Numbered from the stretch's first letter, positions 19,220 through 28,377 are shown. The stretch: 64,000 nt of DNA from Nakamurella flava (GCF_005298075.1 NZ_SZZH01000001.1:744001-808000), one strand, 5' to 3'. Notes: generated by a model not told the origin, from the letters alone. Numbers and translations are program-made.

Positions 19220-19882
19220 TCACTCCATTAGGCCGGCCGCCTGTCGCAGGTCCGCCACGAGGCCGTCGCGCGCGGCCTCGCGTTCGTGGGCGTCCCGCGC
19301 CCGCAGGACGGCCGAGGGGTGGATGGTGGCGAGGGCGCGACGGGGTGCGAGGTCCGCGGCGAACGGTCCACTCTCCGGCGGCCAGGTGAGCGGGGAGCCG
19401 CGGTGCGCGGAGATGGTGAAGGATGCGCCGAACAACGCCTTGCCCGCCGACGCGCCGAGTGCGACGACGACCCGGGGATCGACGGCGGCGAGTTCGGCGA
19501 CCAGCCAGGGGGAGCAGGCCGTGATCTGCCCGCGGGTGGGGCTCTGGTGGATGCGGCGTCGCCCGGTGTCGGTGCTCTTCCACCGGAAATGCTTGACCGC
19601 ATTGGTCACGTAGGCGGTGGACCGGTCGATCCCCGCCTCGGTGAGCACCTCGTCGAGCAGTCGACCGGCCGGCCCGATGAACGGTTCCCCGGCACGGTCC
19701 TCGGCGTCGCCCGGTTGCTCGCCGATGAGCATCATGCGGGCGCCGGCTCCACCCGCACCGAACACCGTCTGCGTCGCGTCGCGGAAGAGCTCGCATCCCT
19801 GGCAGCCACGCGCCGCCTCGGCCAGCTGGGTCAGATCGGTGGTGTCGGGAACGAACGGTCGCGCCGACGCGGGGGTGGTCAT
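19220..19882 (-). CDS. udgX: UdgX-type uracil-DNA glycosylase (covalent uracil-DNA binder)
   Basis: The protein has 220 residues. Motif 1 is IGEQPGDAEDRAGEPFIGPAG, with the Gln-Pro-Gly-Asp of UdgX rather than the EAPG of family 4. The signature loop is GRRRIHQSP (residues 108-115); His112 corresponds to the nucleophilic His of the KRRIH loop that traps the abasic site covalently. The leading Lys is Arg here. Cys27, Cys30 and Cys123 together with VKHF supply the expected Fe-S ligands. The HPSAVLRA motif closes the active site. The ATG lies 1 bp after the CBS-protein stop, so they form an operon. Confidence 0.88.
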   Translation of the reverse strand: MTTPASARPFVPDTTDLTQLAEAARGCQGCELFRDATQTVFGAGGAGARMMLIGEQPGDAEDRAGEPFIGPAGRLLDEVLTEAGIDRSTAYVTNAVKHFRWKSTDTGRRRIHQSPTRGQITACSPWLVAELAAVDPRVVVALGASAGKALFGASFTISAHRGSPLTWPPESGPFAADLAPRRALATIHPSAVLRARDAHEREAARDGLVADLRQAAGLME

Positions 19883-19883
19883 C

Positions 19884-20303
19884 TCAGTCGTTGGTGACGG
19901 CCTCGACCGTTTCGCCGACCTCGGAACCCGCGGTGTGGCGGGCGATGTCGGCCTCGGAGATGATGCCGACGAGTCGACCGTCGTCCATCACCGGCAGGCG
20001 CCGGACCTGGTACTCACCCATGGTGGCCAGGACGTCCTCGACCGGGTCGTCGGCACCGATGGTCACGGGTCCGCCTTCGGCGAGTTCCCCGGCCGTCGTG
20101 ACAGTCGGATCGCCACCGTCGGCGACACACCGCACGACGATGTCCCGATCGGTCACCAGACCGACGAGCGCCCCGTCGGCACCGCAGATCGGCAGTACTC
20201 CGACGTCCAGGTCCCGCATCCGCCGGGCCGCCTCGGCCAGGGTCTGCGCTTGCCCGATGCACTCGGGGCCGCTGGTCATGATGTCGCGGGCGGTCTGGAC
20301 CAC
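19884..20303 (-). CDS. Two-CBS-domain protein
   Basis: The protein has 139 residues that are almost wholly two CBS motifs: ARDIMTSGPECIGQAQTLAEAARRMRDLDVGVLPIC...VGLVTDRDIVVR and TIGADDPVEDVLATMGEYQVRRLPVMDDGRLVGIISEADIAR. Such proteins bind adenine nucleotides and sense energy state or stress. The start is GTG because GGAGGAG lies 6 nt upstream. The apparent longer frame runs back through non-coding sequence. It is the first gene of the CBS-udgX operon and diverges from the sigma-factor gene. Confidence 0.85.
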   Translation of the reverse strand: MVQTARDIMTSGPECIGQAQTLAEAARRMRDLDVGVLPICGADGALVGLVTDRDIVVRCVADGGDPTVTTAGELAEGGPVTIGADDPVEDVLATMGEYQVRRLPVMDDGRLVGIISEADIARHTAGSEVGETVEAVTND

Positions 20304-20522
20304 GGCGTGCTCCTCCGTCGAAAGGGCTTTGCCGAAGCCCGGTTTCCGGTGGGGAGGGGCCTCAATCATCGGCGCGCGGAGCGTTCGCGGGACGTCCGCA
20401 GTGCTGGGCTCATCGGAGTACCGGCGTTGCGCCGAGGCGCGGCGGTGTGCAAGATGGAGTGACATCACCACTGGCTCAACCAGTCGCCAGCAGAATCCTC
20501 TCTTGTCTGAACGAGGATCGCC

Positions 20523-21338
20523 ATGGCTCCCTTGATCGATTCCTTGGCCGGTGGGGCAGTTTCGTCCCCTGCGGTCACCACCACGCTGTCCCGCGATGGC
20601 GAGGTTCACCAGACGCCCGAATGTCTGGTCGATCTGGCGGCCGCGCAGAACGCCGGTAACGAGGCGGCGCTGCGACGGTGCGAACGGATCACCGTCGAGC
20701 GCTACCGGCCGTTGGCCGACCGTATCGCCGGCCGTTACCGCGGACGCGGGGTCGATGACGACGACCTGCGGCAACTCGCCCGCCTGGGCCTGTGCAAGGC
20801 CATTCGGCGGTGGCGACCCGACCTGGATCCCACCCTGGTCCAGTTCGCGACGCCGACCATCGAGGGCGAGATCAAGCGGTACTTCCGGGACCACTGTCGG
20901 CCGATCCGGATGCCGCGGTCCCTGCAGGAGGACACCGCGATGCACCAGTCGGTGCAGAACGATCTGACGCAGAAGTTGGGCCGGACCCCGCACGACGACG
21001 AGATCGCGGTGGCGGCCGGCACCAGTCTGCCCCGGGTCCGCCGGCAGCGGCTCGCCGCTCGGCTGTGTCAGCCGGTGTCGGCGGATTCGCTGACCGGGTC
21101 CCGGGTCAGCCGGGTGCCCTGCGAGGCCGCTGATCGTGAGATGAGCCTGCTGGTCGATAATCTCGCGCTCACCGATGTCGTGCAGCAACTGCCCGAGCGG
21201 GACCGGCGGGTGCTGGGACTGCGCTTCGTCGACGAGCTCAGTCAGCGCGAGATCGGCGAATGCCTCGGCGTCAGTCAGATGCAGGTGTCCCGCATCCTGC
21301 GCTCGATCCTGGATCGGTTGCGCGCCCAGCTCGTTTGA
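20523..21338 (+). CDS. RNA polymerase sigma factor, SigB/SigF/SigG type
   Basis: The protein has 271 residues. It lacks region 1.1. Region 2 is present (RYRPLADRIAGRYRGRGVDDDDLRQLARLGLCKAIRRWRPDLDPTLVQFATPTIEGEIKRYFRD), then region 3 (GRTPHDDEIAVAAG) and region 4 (VVQQLPERDRRVLGLRFVDELSQREIGECLGVSQMQVSRILRSILDRLR). This is the group 3 general-stress/sporulation sigma of actinobacteria. No anti-sigma or anti-anti-sigma gene is adjacent. The ATG follows ACGAGGATCGCC. Confidence 0.92.
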   Translation: MAPLIDSLAGGAVSSPAVTTTLSRDGEVHQTPECLVDLAAAQNAGNEAALRRCERITVERYRPLADRIAGRYRGRGVDDDDLRQLARLGLCKAIRRWRPDLDPTLVQFATPTIEGEIKRYFRDHCRPIRMPRSLQEDTAMHQSVQNDLTQKLGRTPHDDEIAVAAGTSLPRVRRQRLAARLCQPVSADSLTGSRVSRVPCEAADREMSLLVDNLALTDVVQQLPERDRRVLGLRFVDELSQREIGECLGVSQMQVSRILRSILDRLRAQLV

Positions 21339-21390
21339 CCCGTCGGTACCCGTCGGTACCGGTCGCTCAGGTCGGTACCGACTGCGAGAT

Positions 21391-21423
21391 GCCCGGAGAG
21401 CTGGTTCGGCCGGCTCTCCGGGC
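21391..21423 (+). terminator. Hairpin terminator after the sigma-factor gene
   Basis: An 11-bp perfect stem (21391-21401 with 21413-21423) lies between the convergent sigma and DUF1707 genes. Confidence 0.75.
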
Positions 21424-21445
21424 GTTCGCCGCATCGGTCGGCGAA

Positions 21446-22069
21446 CTAGTTGCGGCGTAGCACGATGGTCGTCCAGCTCGTCCGGCCGCGAATGTCGAGC
21501 GTGCCGCCGCCCGGTGCCGTCGGCGGCCCGGCCTTGTCCTTCAGGGTGGACATCGATCCGCCCTGCCAGTCGGTGGTCCGGATGACGGTCGCGCCGTCGA
21601 CCGTCACCTTCACGGTGCTCCAGGAGGCCGACACGTCGACGACGCAGCCTCCGGTCGGGAAGGGCGAGTGGCTGAAGTCGAGGTCGGCGGACCCCATCGA
21701 GCCGACGACGGCCAGCACGGCCGGGATGGACCAGACCCCCCGCCGGCGGACGTTGGTCCAGTCGATGTCGATGGTTTCCGACGGCGTGGTCACCAGGGCG
21801 CCTCCGGCAGCGGCCGGCGGTCCGCCGGGGTGCGCGGTGACCGGGAAGAGTCGGTCGGCGGTGGGTAGGTCGTCCAGGACGGGGCGCAGCTCGCCCCGGG
21901 TCCGGGCCGCGTAGGCGCGGGTAGACCGTTCCTCGAATTCCTGCAGATCGAGGTAGCCGGCGCCGACCGCGTCGTGGAGCAGGGCGACCGCCCGTTCGCG
22001 GTCGGCGGTCCCGACGCGGATGGCAGCGGCAGGGTCGAGGGGGTCGGGGTTTCTCTCCGATCCGGTCAT
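21446..22069 (-). CDS. DUF1707 domain protein
   Basis: The N-terminal 55 residues carry the DUF1707 signature (IRVGTADRERAVALLHDAVGAGYLDLQEFEERSTRAYAARTRGELRPVLDDLP). No clear membrane helix follows, only a weak hydrophobic stretch. The C-terminal half is a beta-rich repeat domain (SADLDFSHSPFPTGGCVVDVSASWSTVKVTVDGATVI ... GTLDIRGRTSWTTIVLRR) like the cell-wall-active-antibiotic-response domain. The function is unknown. It starts 10 bp after the selB stop on the same strand and may be read from the sel operon. Confidence 0.85.
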   Translation of the reverse strand: MTGSERNPDPLDPAAAIRVGTADRERAVALLHDAVGAGYLDLQEFEERSTRAYAARTRGELRPVLDDLPTADRLFPVTAHPGGPPAAAGGALVTTPSETIDIDWTNVRRRGVWSIPAVLAVVGSMGSADLDFSHSPFPTGGCVVDVSASWSTVKVTVDGATVIRTTDWQGGSMSTLKDKAGPPTAPGGGTLDIRGRTSWTTIVLRRN

Positions 22070-22079
22070 CGGTCCGATG

Positions 22080-23918
22080 CTACCGAGCGTCCCCCGATCT
22101 CGGCGGGGATCCCCGTCCGGCCCCCACCACCATGCGGTGGCCGGTATCGACCCGTCGGGTCCAGCCCCGGGTGTCGAGATGCTCCAAGAGTGGGATCACC
22201 ACCCGCCGGGTGGTGTCCAGGGCGGTCCGTGCGGCGCTCGTCGTGAAGGGCTGGGGGAGTGCGGCCAGCAGCCGCATGGCCCGCGCCGGCGCGTTGGGCA
22301 GCAGAACGACCCCGTCGGGCAGGCGCAGCAGCCGTCCGATGCGTTCGGCCGCGGCCAGTTCGCGGACGCCCAGGCCGAGCGCCGCCAGGTCATCGGCCTC
22401 CGGCGCGGCGAAAGGGCTGATCCCGAGCCGGGTCTCGAGCGCGGCGATCGCCTGTTCCGTCGGGCCCAGGCCGACGGGTTCGCGGGTCCGCAGCTGGCCG
22501 CCCGACCGCTGCAATCCGCTGGCCACGACCAGTCCAGGCAGCAGCGCTGGATTGGGCAGACCGAGCAGGTCGACGGCCGCGCCCTCGGGGAGCCCGGCCG
22601 ACAGCGGGTCGGCGGCGAGCACGGTGGTCACGCGGTCGATGAGTCGCCGGGACCAGGTCGCGTGGGTGGCCGCGTCGACCCACCAGCCGGCGCTCGCGAC
22701 GACACCGTCGGGCGGCTCGGCGGTCTCGGCGTCGAGTATGCCGAGTCGGAGCAGCTCTGCCGGTCGGACGGCCCCCCGACGGCGTACCTCGAACGCCGGG
22801 TCGCCGGCGACGGGAAGGGTGCGCAGCGCCGCCGCTCGTCGGGTCCCGTCACCCCGGCGTCGCAGGGCCGGCGGGTCGGCGTCGAGAATCCGCACCCCGC
22901 CGACGATGCCGCGGGACGGCTCCCGCAGGACCATCCGGTCACCGAGGGTCAGGGGTAGCGGCCGGTCCAGTACCAGCCGGCCGTGGTCGTCGTCGAACGG
23001 TCGCAGTCGGGCCGGCCGGGCGGCCGTGCCGACGTGCACGGTCAGGGTGGCCGGAACGTCGGTCAGGGCCGGTCCGGTGACCCGGCGGACGTCGACCGTG
23101 GTGGTGATCGGCCAGGCCTCCGGGGTGAGGAGCGTGTCGCCCCGGCCCACCTGGTTCGCGGCGGCGCCCCGGACGTTGACCCCGACACGGTTGACCGGGG
23201 CGATCTCCGGTTGCGGACCGCCGCGGGTTTGCAGGCCGCGCACGGTGACGTCCCGGGCGCCGTCGGCCGTCCAGAGTTCCATCCGGTCGCCGCGCCGCAG
23301 GGTGCCGGCCGCGAGGGTGCCGGTCACCACGGTGCCCGCCCCGGTGACGGGGAAGGACCGGTCGATCCACAGGCGGACCCGCCCGCCCGCCGGTGGCTCG
23401 GGAACCCCGTCGAGGACGTCGTCCAGCGCCTGTCGCACGAGGTCGAGCCCGCGGGCGGAGTCCGGTGGTCCCGGCAGCGCCAGGTGCACCGCCGGGGCGC
23501 CGGCCAACCCGGTGGTGGCGAGGGCCTCCCTGGCCTGGGCGAGGGCCCGGGCGCCACCGTCGGCCGCGCGGTCGGCGCGGGTGATCGCGATCAGGCCGTG
23601 CCCGATGCCGAGCGCGGCGACGGCGTCCCGGTGGTCGTCCGACTGCGCCCGCCAGCCCTCGTCGGCGGCGACCACGAAACACACCACCGGTGTGGGCCCG
23701 AGGCCGGCCAGCATGTTGCCGAGAAACCTCTCGTGGCCGGGGACGTCGACGAAGGCCACCGGCCGCCCGGACGGCAGGGTCGTCCAGGCAAAGCCGAGGT
23801 CGATGGTCAGCCCGCGGCGGCGTTCCTCGGCCCAGCGGTCGGGTTCCATCCCGGTCAGGGCCCGGACCAGTGTGCTCTTGCCGTGGTCGACGTGACCGGC
23901 GGTGGCGACGACGAACAC
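22080..23918 (-). CDS. selB: Selenocysteine-specific elongation factor SelB
   Basis: The protein has 612 residues. The GTPase motifs are AGHVDHGKST, the switch region ERRRGLTIDLGF, DVPGHERF and TRADR. Elongation-factor beta-barrels follow and the C-terminal ~250 residues form winged-helix repeats that read the SECIS hairpin. SelB delivers Sec-tRNA to a UGA codon followed by that hairpin. The target is in the same window: the formate dehydrogenase alpha gene at 35-38.5 kb. The start lies 7 bp after the selA stop. Confidence 0.95.
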   Translation of the reverse strand: MFVVATAGHVDHGKSTLVRALTGMEPDRWAEERRRGLTIDLGFAWTTLPSGRPVAFVDVPGHERFLGNMLAGLGPTPVVCFVVAADEGWRAQSDDHRDAVAALGIGHGLIAITRADRAADGGARALAQAREALATTGLAGAPAVHLALPGPPDSARGLDLVRQALDDVLDGVPEPPAGGRVRLWIDRSFPVTGAGTVVTGTLAAGTLRRGDRMELWTADGARDVTVRGLQTRGGPQPEIAPVNRVGVNVRGAAANQVGRGDTLLTPEAWPITTTVDVRRVTGPALTDVPATLTVHVGTAARPARLRPFDDDHGRLVLDRPLPLTLGDRMVLREPSRGIVGGVRILDADPPALRRRGDGTRRAAALRTLPVAGDPAFEVRRRGAVRPAELLRLGILDAETAEPPDGVVASAGWWVDAATHATWSRRLIDRVTTVLAADPLSAGLPEGAAVDLLGLPNPALLPGLVVASGLQRSGGQLRTREPVGLGPTEQAIAALETRLGISPFAAPEADDLAALGLGVRELAAAERIGRLLRLPDGVVLLPNAPARAMRLLAALPQPFTTSAARTALDTTRRVVIPLLEHLDTRGWTRRVDTGHRMVVGAGRGSPPRSGDAR

Positions 23919-23925
23919 CCGGTCC

Positions 23926-25257
23926 TCAGTCCTGGCCCGGGCGCAGCGCCCGGCGGACGGCCGTCGTCAACCGTCCGTCGTCCGCTTCCGGGACGCAGCG
24001 CAGATCGAGCAGGCAGGCTCCGTCGTGGACGCGGGGCAGGACGGCGGGCGTCCCGGTCCGCAGCCGGGCGGCGACGTCTTCGGGCAGGCGCACCGCCCAG
24101 CCCGGGAGAGGGACGCCGGGCGCGCCGCCCCCGCCGACCCGGCCGTCGTGGGGCACGACCGTCCCGCCCACGGCCCGGGCCATCCGCTCGGTCCGCTCGC
24201 GCAGGGCATCGGGGTCGGCGTGCAGCGCCTGGGTGACCGGCGGTGGTGTTCCGTCCAGGGTGGCCGCCAACGCGGCGAGCGCCAGCTTGTCGGCGCGGAC
24301 GGCTCGGGCCAGCGGGTGGCGGGCCAGGCGGTCCACCAGGTCCCTCCGGCCGAGCACGATCCCGGCCTGCGGTCCGCCCAGCAGCTTGTCCCCGCTGGCG
24401 GTGACCAGATCGGCCCCGTCCAGGAGTGCCCGTGTGGCGTCCGGCTCGTCGGGCAGCAGCGGATCGGCCCGCAGTTGGCCACTGCCGATGTCGACGACGA
24501 GGGGCACATCGTGTTCGCGGGCGAGGGCGGCCAGATCGGGAACGTCGACGGCTGCGGTGAACCCGGCAATCCGGAAGTTGCTCGGATGCACCTTGAGCAG
24601 GCATCCGGTGTCCGGGCCGATGGCGTCGGCGTAGTCCCGCAGGTGGGTGCGGTTGGTGCTGCCGACTTCGCGCAACCGCGCACCGGCACTGGCGATGAGG
24701 TCGAAAAGCCGGAACCCGGCGCCGATCTCGACGAGCTCACCGCGGCTGACGACCACGTCGCGGCCAGCGGCCAGGGCGGTGGTGGCCAGCACCAGGGCCG
24801 CCGCGCCGTTGTTGACGACCAGCGCGTCCGCCGCCGCGGGGCAGGCGGCCAGCAGCGCCGAACGGGTGCCCGCGCCACGCCGGGAGCGGGTGCCGGACGT
24901 CAGGTCGAGCTCGACATCGGTGTAGCCGGCGGCGTCGACCACGGCCTGCACCGCGGCCGCGGACAAGGGAGCGCGACCGAGGTTGGTGTGCACGATCACC
25001 CCGGTGGCGTTCAGGACCGCGGTCGGACCGGTCGGTCTCGCGGCGGCGGCTGCGTCGAGGTCTGCGGCCACCTGTGTCGTGACGTCCTCCGGGGCCAGTT
25101 CGCCGCGCCGGGCCCGGTCCTGGACGTTCCGCACGACGGAGCGGACGACGACGTCGCCGAGCCGTTCGCGCTGAGCGATCACCTCGGGCCGGGCGAGCAG
25201 TCCGTCGGTCCGCGGGATGCGCCGGCGCGGGTCGGGGTCGGCGGGCTGCTCGGTCAC
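23926..25257 (-). CDS. selA: L-seryl-tRNA(Sec) selenium transferase
   Basis: The protein has 443 residues, the usual SelA length. It is PLP-dependent: NATGVIVHTNLGRAPLS near the N-terminus, VNNGAAALVLATTALAAGRDVVVSRGELVEIGAGFR, and the Schiff-base Lys in SGDKLLGGPQAG. It turns Ser-tRNA(Sec) into Sec-tRNA(Sec) with selenophosphate. The start is GTG at 25257. The longer frame to 25398 is rejected because it would translate the tRNA-Sec gene directly upstream. Confidence 0.95.
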   Translation of the reverse strand: MTEQPADPDPRRRIPRTDGLLARPEVIAQRERLGDVVVRSVVRNVQDRARRGELAPEDVTTQVAADLDAAAAARPTGPTAVLNATGVIVHTNLGRAPLSAAAVQAVVDAAGYTDVELDLTSGTRSRRGAGTRSALLAACPAAADALVVNNGAAALVLATTALAAGRDVVVSRGELVEIGAGFRLFDLIASAGARLREVGSTNRTHLRDYADAIGPDTGCLLKVHPSNFRIAGFTAAVDVPDLAALAREHDVPLVVDIGSGQLRADPLLPDEPDATRALLDGADLVTASGDKLLGGPQAGIVLGRRDLVDRLARHPLARAVRADKLALAALAATLDGTPPPVTQALHADPDALRERTERMARAVGGTVVPHDGRVGGGGAPGVPLPGWAVRLPEDVAARLRTGTPAVLPRVHDGACLLDLRCVPEADDGRLTTAVRRALRPGQD

Positions 25258-25289
25258 CCGGTCATTCTGCGACGTCCGGGGCCCGGAAG

Positions 25290-25385
25290 TGGCGGAGGCG
25301 GACGGGAATCGAACCCGCCAGGCCGAGATACTCGACCTCATCGGTGTTGAAGACCGTGGGGACCACCAGGAACCCGGACGCCTCC
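25290..25385 (-). tRNA. selC: tRNA-Sec (anticodon UCA)
   Basis: The 96-nt gene reads leftward and encodes its 3' CCA (25290-25292). The acceptor begins GGAGGCG and pairs with CGCCTCC. The anticodon loop is CTTCAAC, giving UCA, which reads UGA. The variable arm is long, as in class II tRNAs, and the T arm is CGGGTTCGATTCCCG. It lies 32 bp upstream of selA on the same strand and 61 bp from the divergent selD. Confidence 0.95.
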
Positions 25386-25446
25386 GCGCCCCGGCCACGG
25401 TAGCCGACCCGCCGCGCCCGCGGGTCCGCAGTCATAGCCTGGGCCC

Positions 25447-26451
25447 ATGGACACCACGACGGGACCGGACGGCCGGCGACTGACCGGGTACGCGCACGGT
25501 GGGGGGTGCGCCTGCAAGATCCCGGCCGGCGAACTGGAGGACGCGGTCCGCGATCTGATCGGCCCCACGTCGGACGAGGTGCTGGTCGGCCTGGACACCG
25601 GGGACGACGCGGCGGTCGTGCGCCTGGGCCCGGATGCGGGCGCCGCGGTGGTGTCGACCGCCGACTTCTTCACCCCGGTGGTCGACGACGCCTACGACTG
25701 GGGCCGCATCGCCGCGGCCAACGCGCTGTCCGACGTCTACGCGATGGGGGGTCGGCCCATCGTCGCGATCAACCTGGTCGGCTGGCCGCGGGGCGTGCTG
25801 CCGATGGAACTGCTCACCGAGGTGCTGCGCGGCGGACAGGCCGTGGCCGGTGTCGCCGGGTGCCCGCTCATCGGTGGCCACACCATCGACACCCCCGAGC
25901 CCGTCTACGGTCTCGCCGTCACGGGGATCGCCGATCCGCACCGTCTGCTGCGCAACGACGCCGCCACGGCGGGTCTGCCCCTCACGCTGACCAAGCCGCT
26001 GGGCGTCGGCATCCTGAACAACCGGCACAAGCAGACGGGGGAGACCTTCCCCGAGGCCGTCGATCTCATGACGACGCTGAACCGGGAGGCCTCGCAGGCG
26101 GCCCTGGCCGCCGGCGTCACGGCGGCGACGGACGTCACCGGGTTCGGGCTCCTGGGTCACCTGTACAAGATGGTGCGGGCGTCCGGCGTCGGCGCGGTCG
26201 TGGAGCGGTCGGCGGTCCCGGTGCTCGAGGCGGCCCGGGCTTCGCTGCGACAGGGCTTCGTACCCGGGGGATCTCGGCGCAACCTCGACTGGGTGCGACC
26301 GCAGCTGACCAGTGGCGCCGACGTCAGCGAGGACGACCTGATCTTGCTGGCCGACGCGCAGACCTCCGGGGGACTGCTGGTCGTCGGTGAACTGCCCGGC
26401 CATCCGGTGATCGGGCATACCGTCGCCGGGTCGGGTGTCCGGGTGGTCTGA
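25447..26451 (+). CDS. selD: Selenide, water dikinase (selenophosphate synthetase)
   Basis: The protein has 334 residues. The N-terminal catalytic loop GGGCACKIP carries Cys21/Cys23 and Lys24, matching the Cys/Lys pair of SelD (here Cys, not Sec). The AIR-synthase-like folds follow (DDAAVVRLGPDAGAAVVSTADFFTPVVDD, NALSDVYAMGGRPI, IGGHTIDTPEPVYGLAVTG, TDVTGFGLLGHLYKM). It makes selenophosphate from selenide and ATP. It diverges from selC-selA-selB and completes the locus. Confidence 0.95.
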   Translation: MDTTTGPDGRRLTGYAHGGGCACKIPAGELEDAVRDLIGPTSDEVLVGLDTGDDAAVVRLGPDAGAAVVSTADFFTPVVDDAYDWGRIAAANALSDVYAMGGRPIVAINLVGWPRGVLPMELLTEVLRGGQAVAGVAGCPLIGGHTIDTPEPVYGLAVTGIADPHRLLRNDAATAGLPLTLTKPLGVGILNNRHKQTGETFPEAVDLMTTLNREASQAALAAGVTAATDVTGFGLLGHLYKMVRASGVGAVVERSAVPVLEAARASLRQGFVPGGSRRNLDWVRPQLTSGADVSEDDLILLADAQTSGGLLVVGELPGHPVIGHTVAGSGVRVV

Positions 26452-26455
26452 CCGA

Positions 26456-28306
26456 TCAGGCGGCGACGCCGGCCGGTTCGGAGACCGAATCGGCGCCGAC
26501 CAGATCACGGTGGACCAGGGCGGCGTAGCGCCCATGACGAGCCATCAGCTCGTCGTGCGTGCCGGTCTCGACGATCCGCCCACAATCCAGCACGACGATG
26601 ACGTCAGCCTCGCGGACCGTGGAAAGACGGTGGGCGATGGTCAGTGTGGTGCGTCCCTGGGTGAGACCGTCGAGCGCGGCCGTCACCGCGGCCTCGGTCC
26701 GCGTGTCCAGGGCGCTGGTCGCCTCGTCGAGGACGAGGATCGGCGGGTTGCGCAGGATCATCCGGGCGATGGCCAGCCGCTGCTTCTCGCCACCGGAGAA
26801 CCGGTAGCCCCGTTCGCCGACCACGGTCTGATAGCCCTGCGGCAGCGCGACGATGAGATCGTGGATCTGCGCAGCCCTTGCGGCCGCGACGAGATTGGCG
26901 TCGCTGGCGTCCGGCCGCGCGAATCGCAGGTTGTCGGCAATGGACGCGTGCAGCAGATAAGCCTCCTGCGAGACGACGCCCACCACCGAGGCCAGGTCGG
27001 CCAACCGCAGCTCGCGCAGGTCGATGCCGTCCAGGGTCACCGTCCCGCCGGTCGGGTCGTAAAGGCGGGCGGCCAGGTAGCCCAGCGTCGTCTTGCCCGA
27101 GCCGGTTGAACCGACCACGGCGACATGCTGTCCGGCCGGGACGGTCAGGTCGATGTCGGCAAGGGTCGTCGCGTCGGTGCCGGGATAGGAGAAGGTGACA
27201 CCGTCGAAGCGGAGTTGTCCGGGGCCGTGCGGCAGGGGGGACGGCGAGGTGGGTTCGTCGATCTCGACGGGGAGGTCGAGATAGTCGAAGACCCGCCGGA
27301 ACATCGCCATCGACGTCTGCAGGTCCACCCCGGCGCGCAACAGCGAGATCATCGGGCGGAAGAGCTGGGCCTGCAGGGTGGTGAAGGCGACGAGGGTGCC
27401 GATGGACACCGGTCCGGTGCTGCCGGCGACGGTGAACGCGGCCGCCAGGTAGATGACGGCCGGCAGCACGGCGACGATCATGCTGATGCTGGACTGCCGC
27501 CAGCGTCCCGTGGTCGCCGCTCGCACCTCGAGATCGGCCAGCTCGCCGGACGTCTCGGTGAACCGGTCGCGCAGGGTCGCACCGCGTCCCATGGTCTTGG
27601 TGAGCAGGATGCCGGACACCGACAGCGATTCCGAGACCTGGCTGGACAGGTCGGCCATTCGTTCCTGTCGGACGGTCGCGATCTGCCGGCGCATCCCGCC
27701 GACACGGCGGGAGATGAGCACGAAGACGGGCACCAGGACCAGCGAGACGAGGGTCAGTTTCCAGTCCAGGGCGAGCATGGCGACCAGGGTGGCGATGACG
27801 GTGGTGCCGGAGGAGACGACCGTGGTCACCGTGCTGGTCACCGTCGCCTGCATCGCCACGATGTCACCGGCGATGCGCGACTGGATCTCGCCGGTGCGCG
27901 TGCGCGTGTAGAAGCCGAGCGAGAGTCGTTGCAGGTGGCCGTACACCGCGGTGCGCAGGCGATGCATGACGGACTGACCGACCAGGGTGGACTGGCGGGA
28001 CTGGATGACGTCGAGCACGGTGGTGCCGATCGCGATGGCGATCAGGCCGGCGGTCAGCAGCGCGGTGAGGGCGGTGTCGCGGCTCGGCAGCGAGACGTCG
28101 AGGATCTCGCGGAGCAGGAACGGGGAGGCCACCGAGATCAGCGCAGAGGCGACGATGAGGGCGGCCACCACCATCAGTCGCCCCCGGTGCTCGGAGAACA
28201 GGGCCAGGATGCGGCTGATGTCGCCGGGTCGCCGGGACCGGCCGATGGGAGCGGCGAGGCGGGGGGACCGGGGTGATCGGGGGGAATGGCGCACTGGGGT
28301 CGTCAC
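26456..28306 (-). CDS. ABC exporter, fused permease and ATPase
   Basis: The protein has 616 residues. Six membrane helices lie in about 45-320. The ATPase domain has Walker A GSTGSGKTT, Q-loop VSQEAYL, signature FSGGEKQRLAIAR (first residues FSGGE rather than LSGGQ), Walker B ILVLDEATSALD and H-loop IAHRLS. This half-transporter type works as a dimer and exports drugs, lipids or peptides. It diverges from a MarR gene and a 29-bp dyad lies between them, so MarR probably represses it. The stop is 5 bp from the selD stop (convergent). Confidence 0.9.
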   Translation of the reverse strand: MTTPVRHSPRSPRSPRLAAPIGRSRRPGDISRILALFSEHRGRLMVVAALIVASALISVASPFLLREILDVSLPSRDTALTALLTAGLIAIAIGTTVLDVIQSRQSTLVGQSVMHRLRTAVYGHLQRLSLGFYTRTRTGEIQSRIAGDIVAMQATVTSTVTTVVSSGTTVIATLVAMLALDWKLTLVSLVLVPVFVLISRRVGGMRRQIATVRQERMADLSSQVSESLSVSGILLTKTMGRGATLRDRFTETSGELADLEVRAATTGRWRQSSISMIVAVLPAVIYLAAAFTVAGSTGPVSIGTLVAFTTLQAQLFRPMISLLRAGVDLQTSMAMFRRVFDYLDLPVEIDEPTSPSPLPHGPGQLRFDGVTFSYPGTDATTLADIDLTVPAGQHVAVVGSTGSGKTTLGYLAARLYDPTGGTVTLDGIDLRELRLADLASVVGVVSQEAYLLHASIADNLRFARPDASDANLVAAARAAQIHDLIVALPQGYQTVVGERGYRFSGGEKQRLAIARMILRNPPILVLDEATSALDTRTEAAVTAALDGLTQGRTTLTIAHRLSTVREADVIVVLDCGRIVETGTHDELMARHGRYAALVHRDLVGADSVSEPAGVAA

Positions 28307-28348
28307 AGGCGCTCCTTTCGTCTAGGGTTTTCGCATGTCCTGAGTATG

Positions 28349-28377
28349 CCTCATAGTGAGGTGAGCTCACAATGAGG
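28349..28377. promoter_or_regulatory. MarR-type operator between exporter and regulator
   Basis: The dyad consists of CCTCAT-a-GTGAG and CTCAC-a-ATGAGG arms around a short centre; 24 of 29 positions fit a perfect palindrome. A further CCTCAT half site follows at about 28381. Its place between divergent genes fits autoregulation plus control of the exporter. Confidence 0.75.

Noticed and set aside
19884-21434. Leftward frame of 516 codons through the sigma-factor gene
   Set aside because: Only the last 139 codons encode the CBS protein. The rest is antisense of the sigma gene and intergenic DNA.
25258-25398. N-terminal extension of selA to 25398
   Set aside because: This stretch is the tRNA-Sec gene. 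SelA itself begins at GTG 25257.
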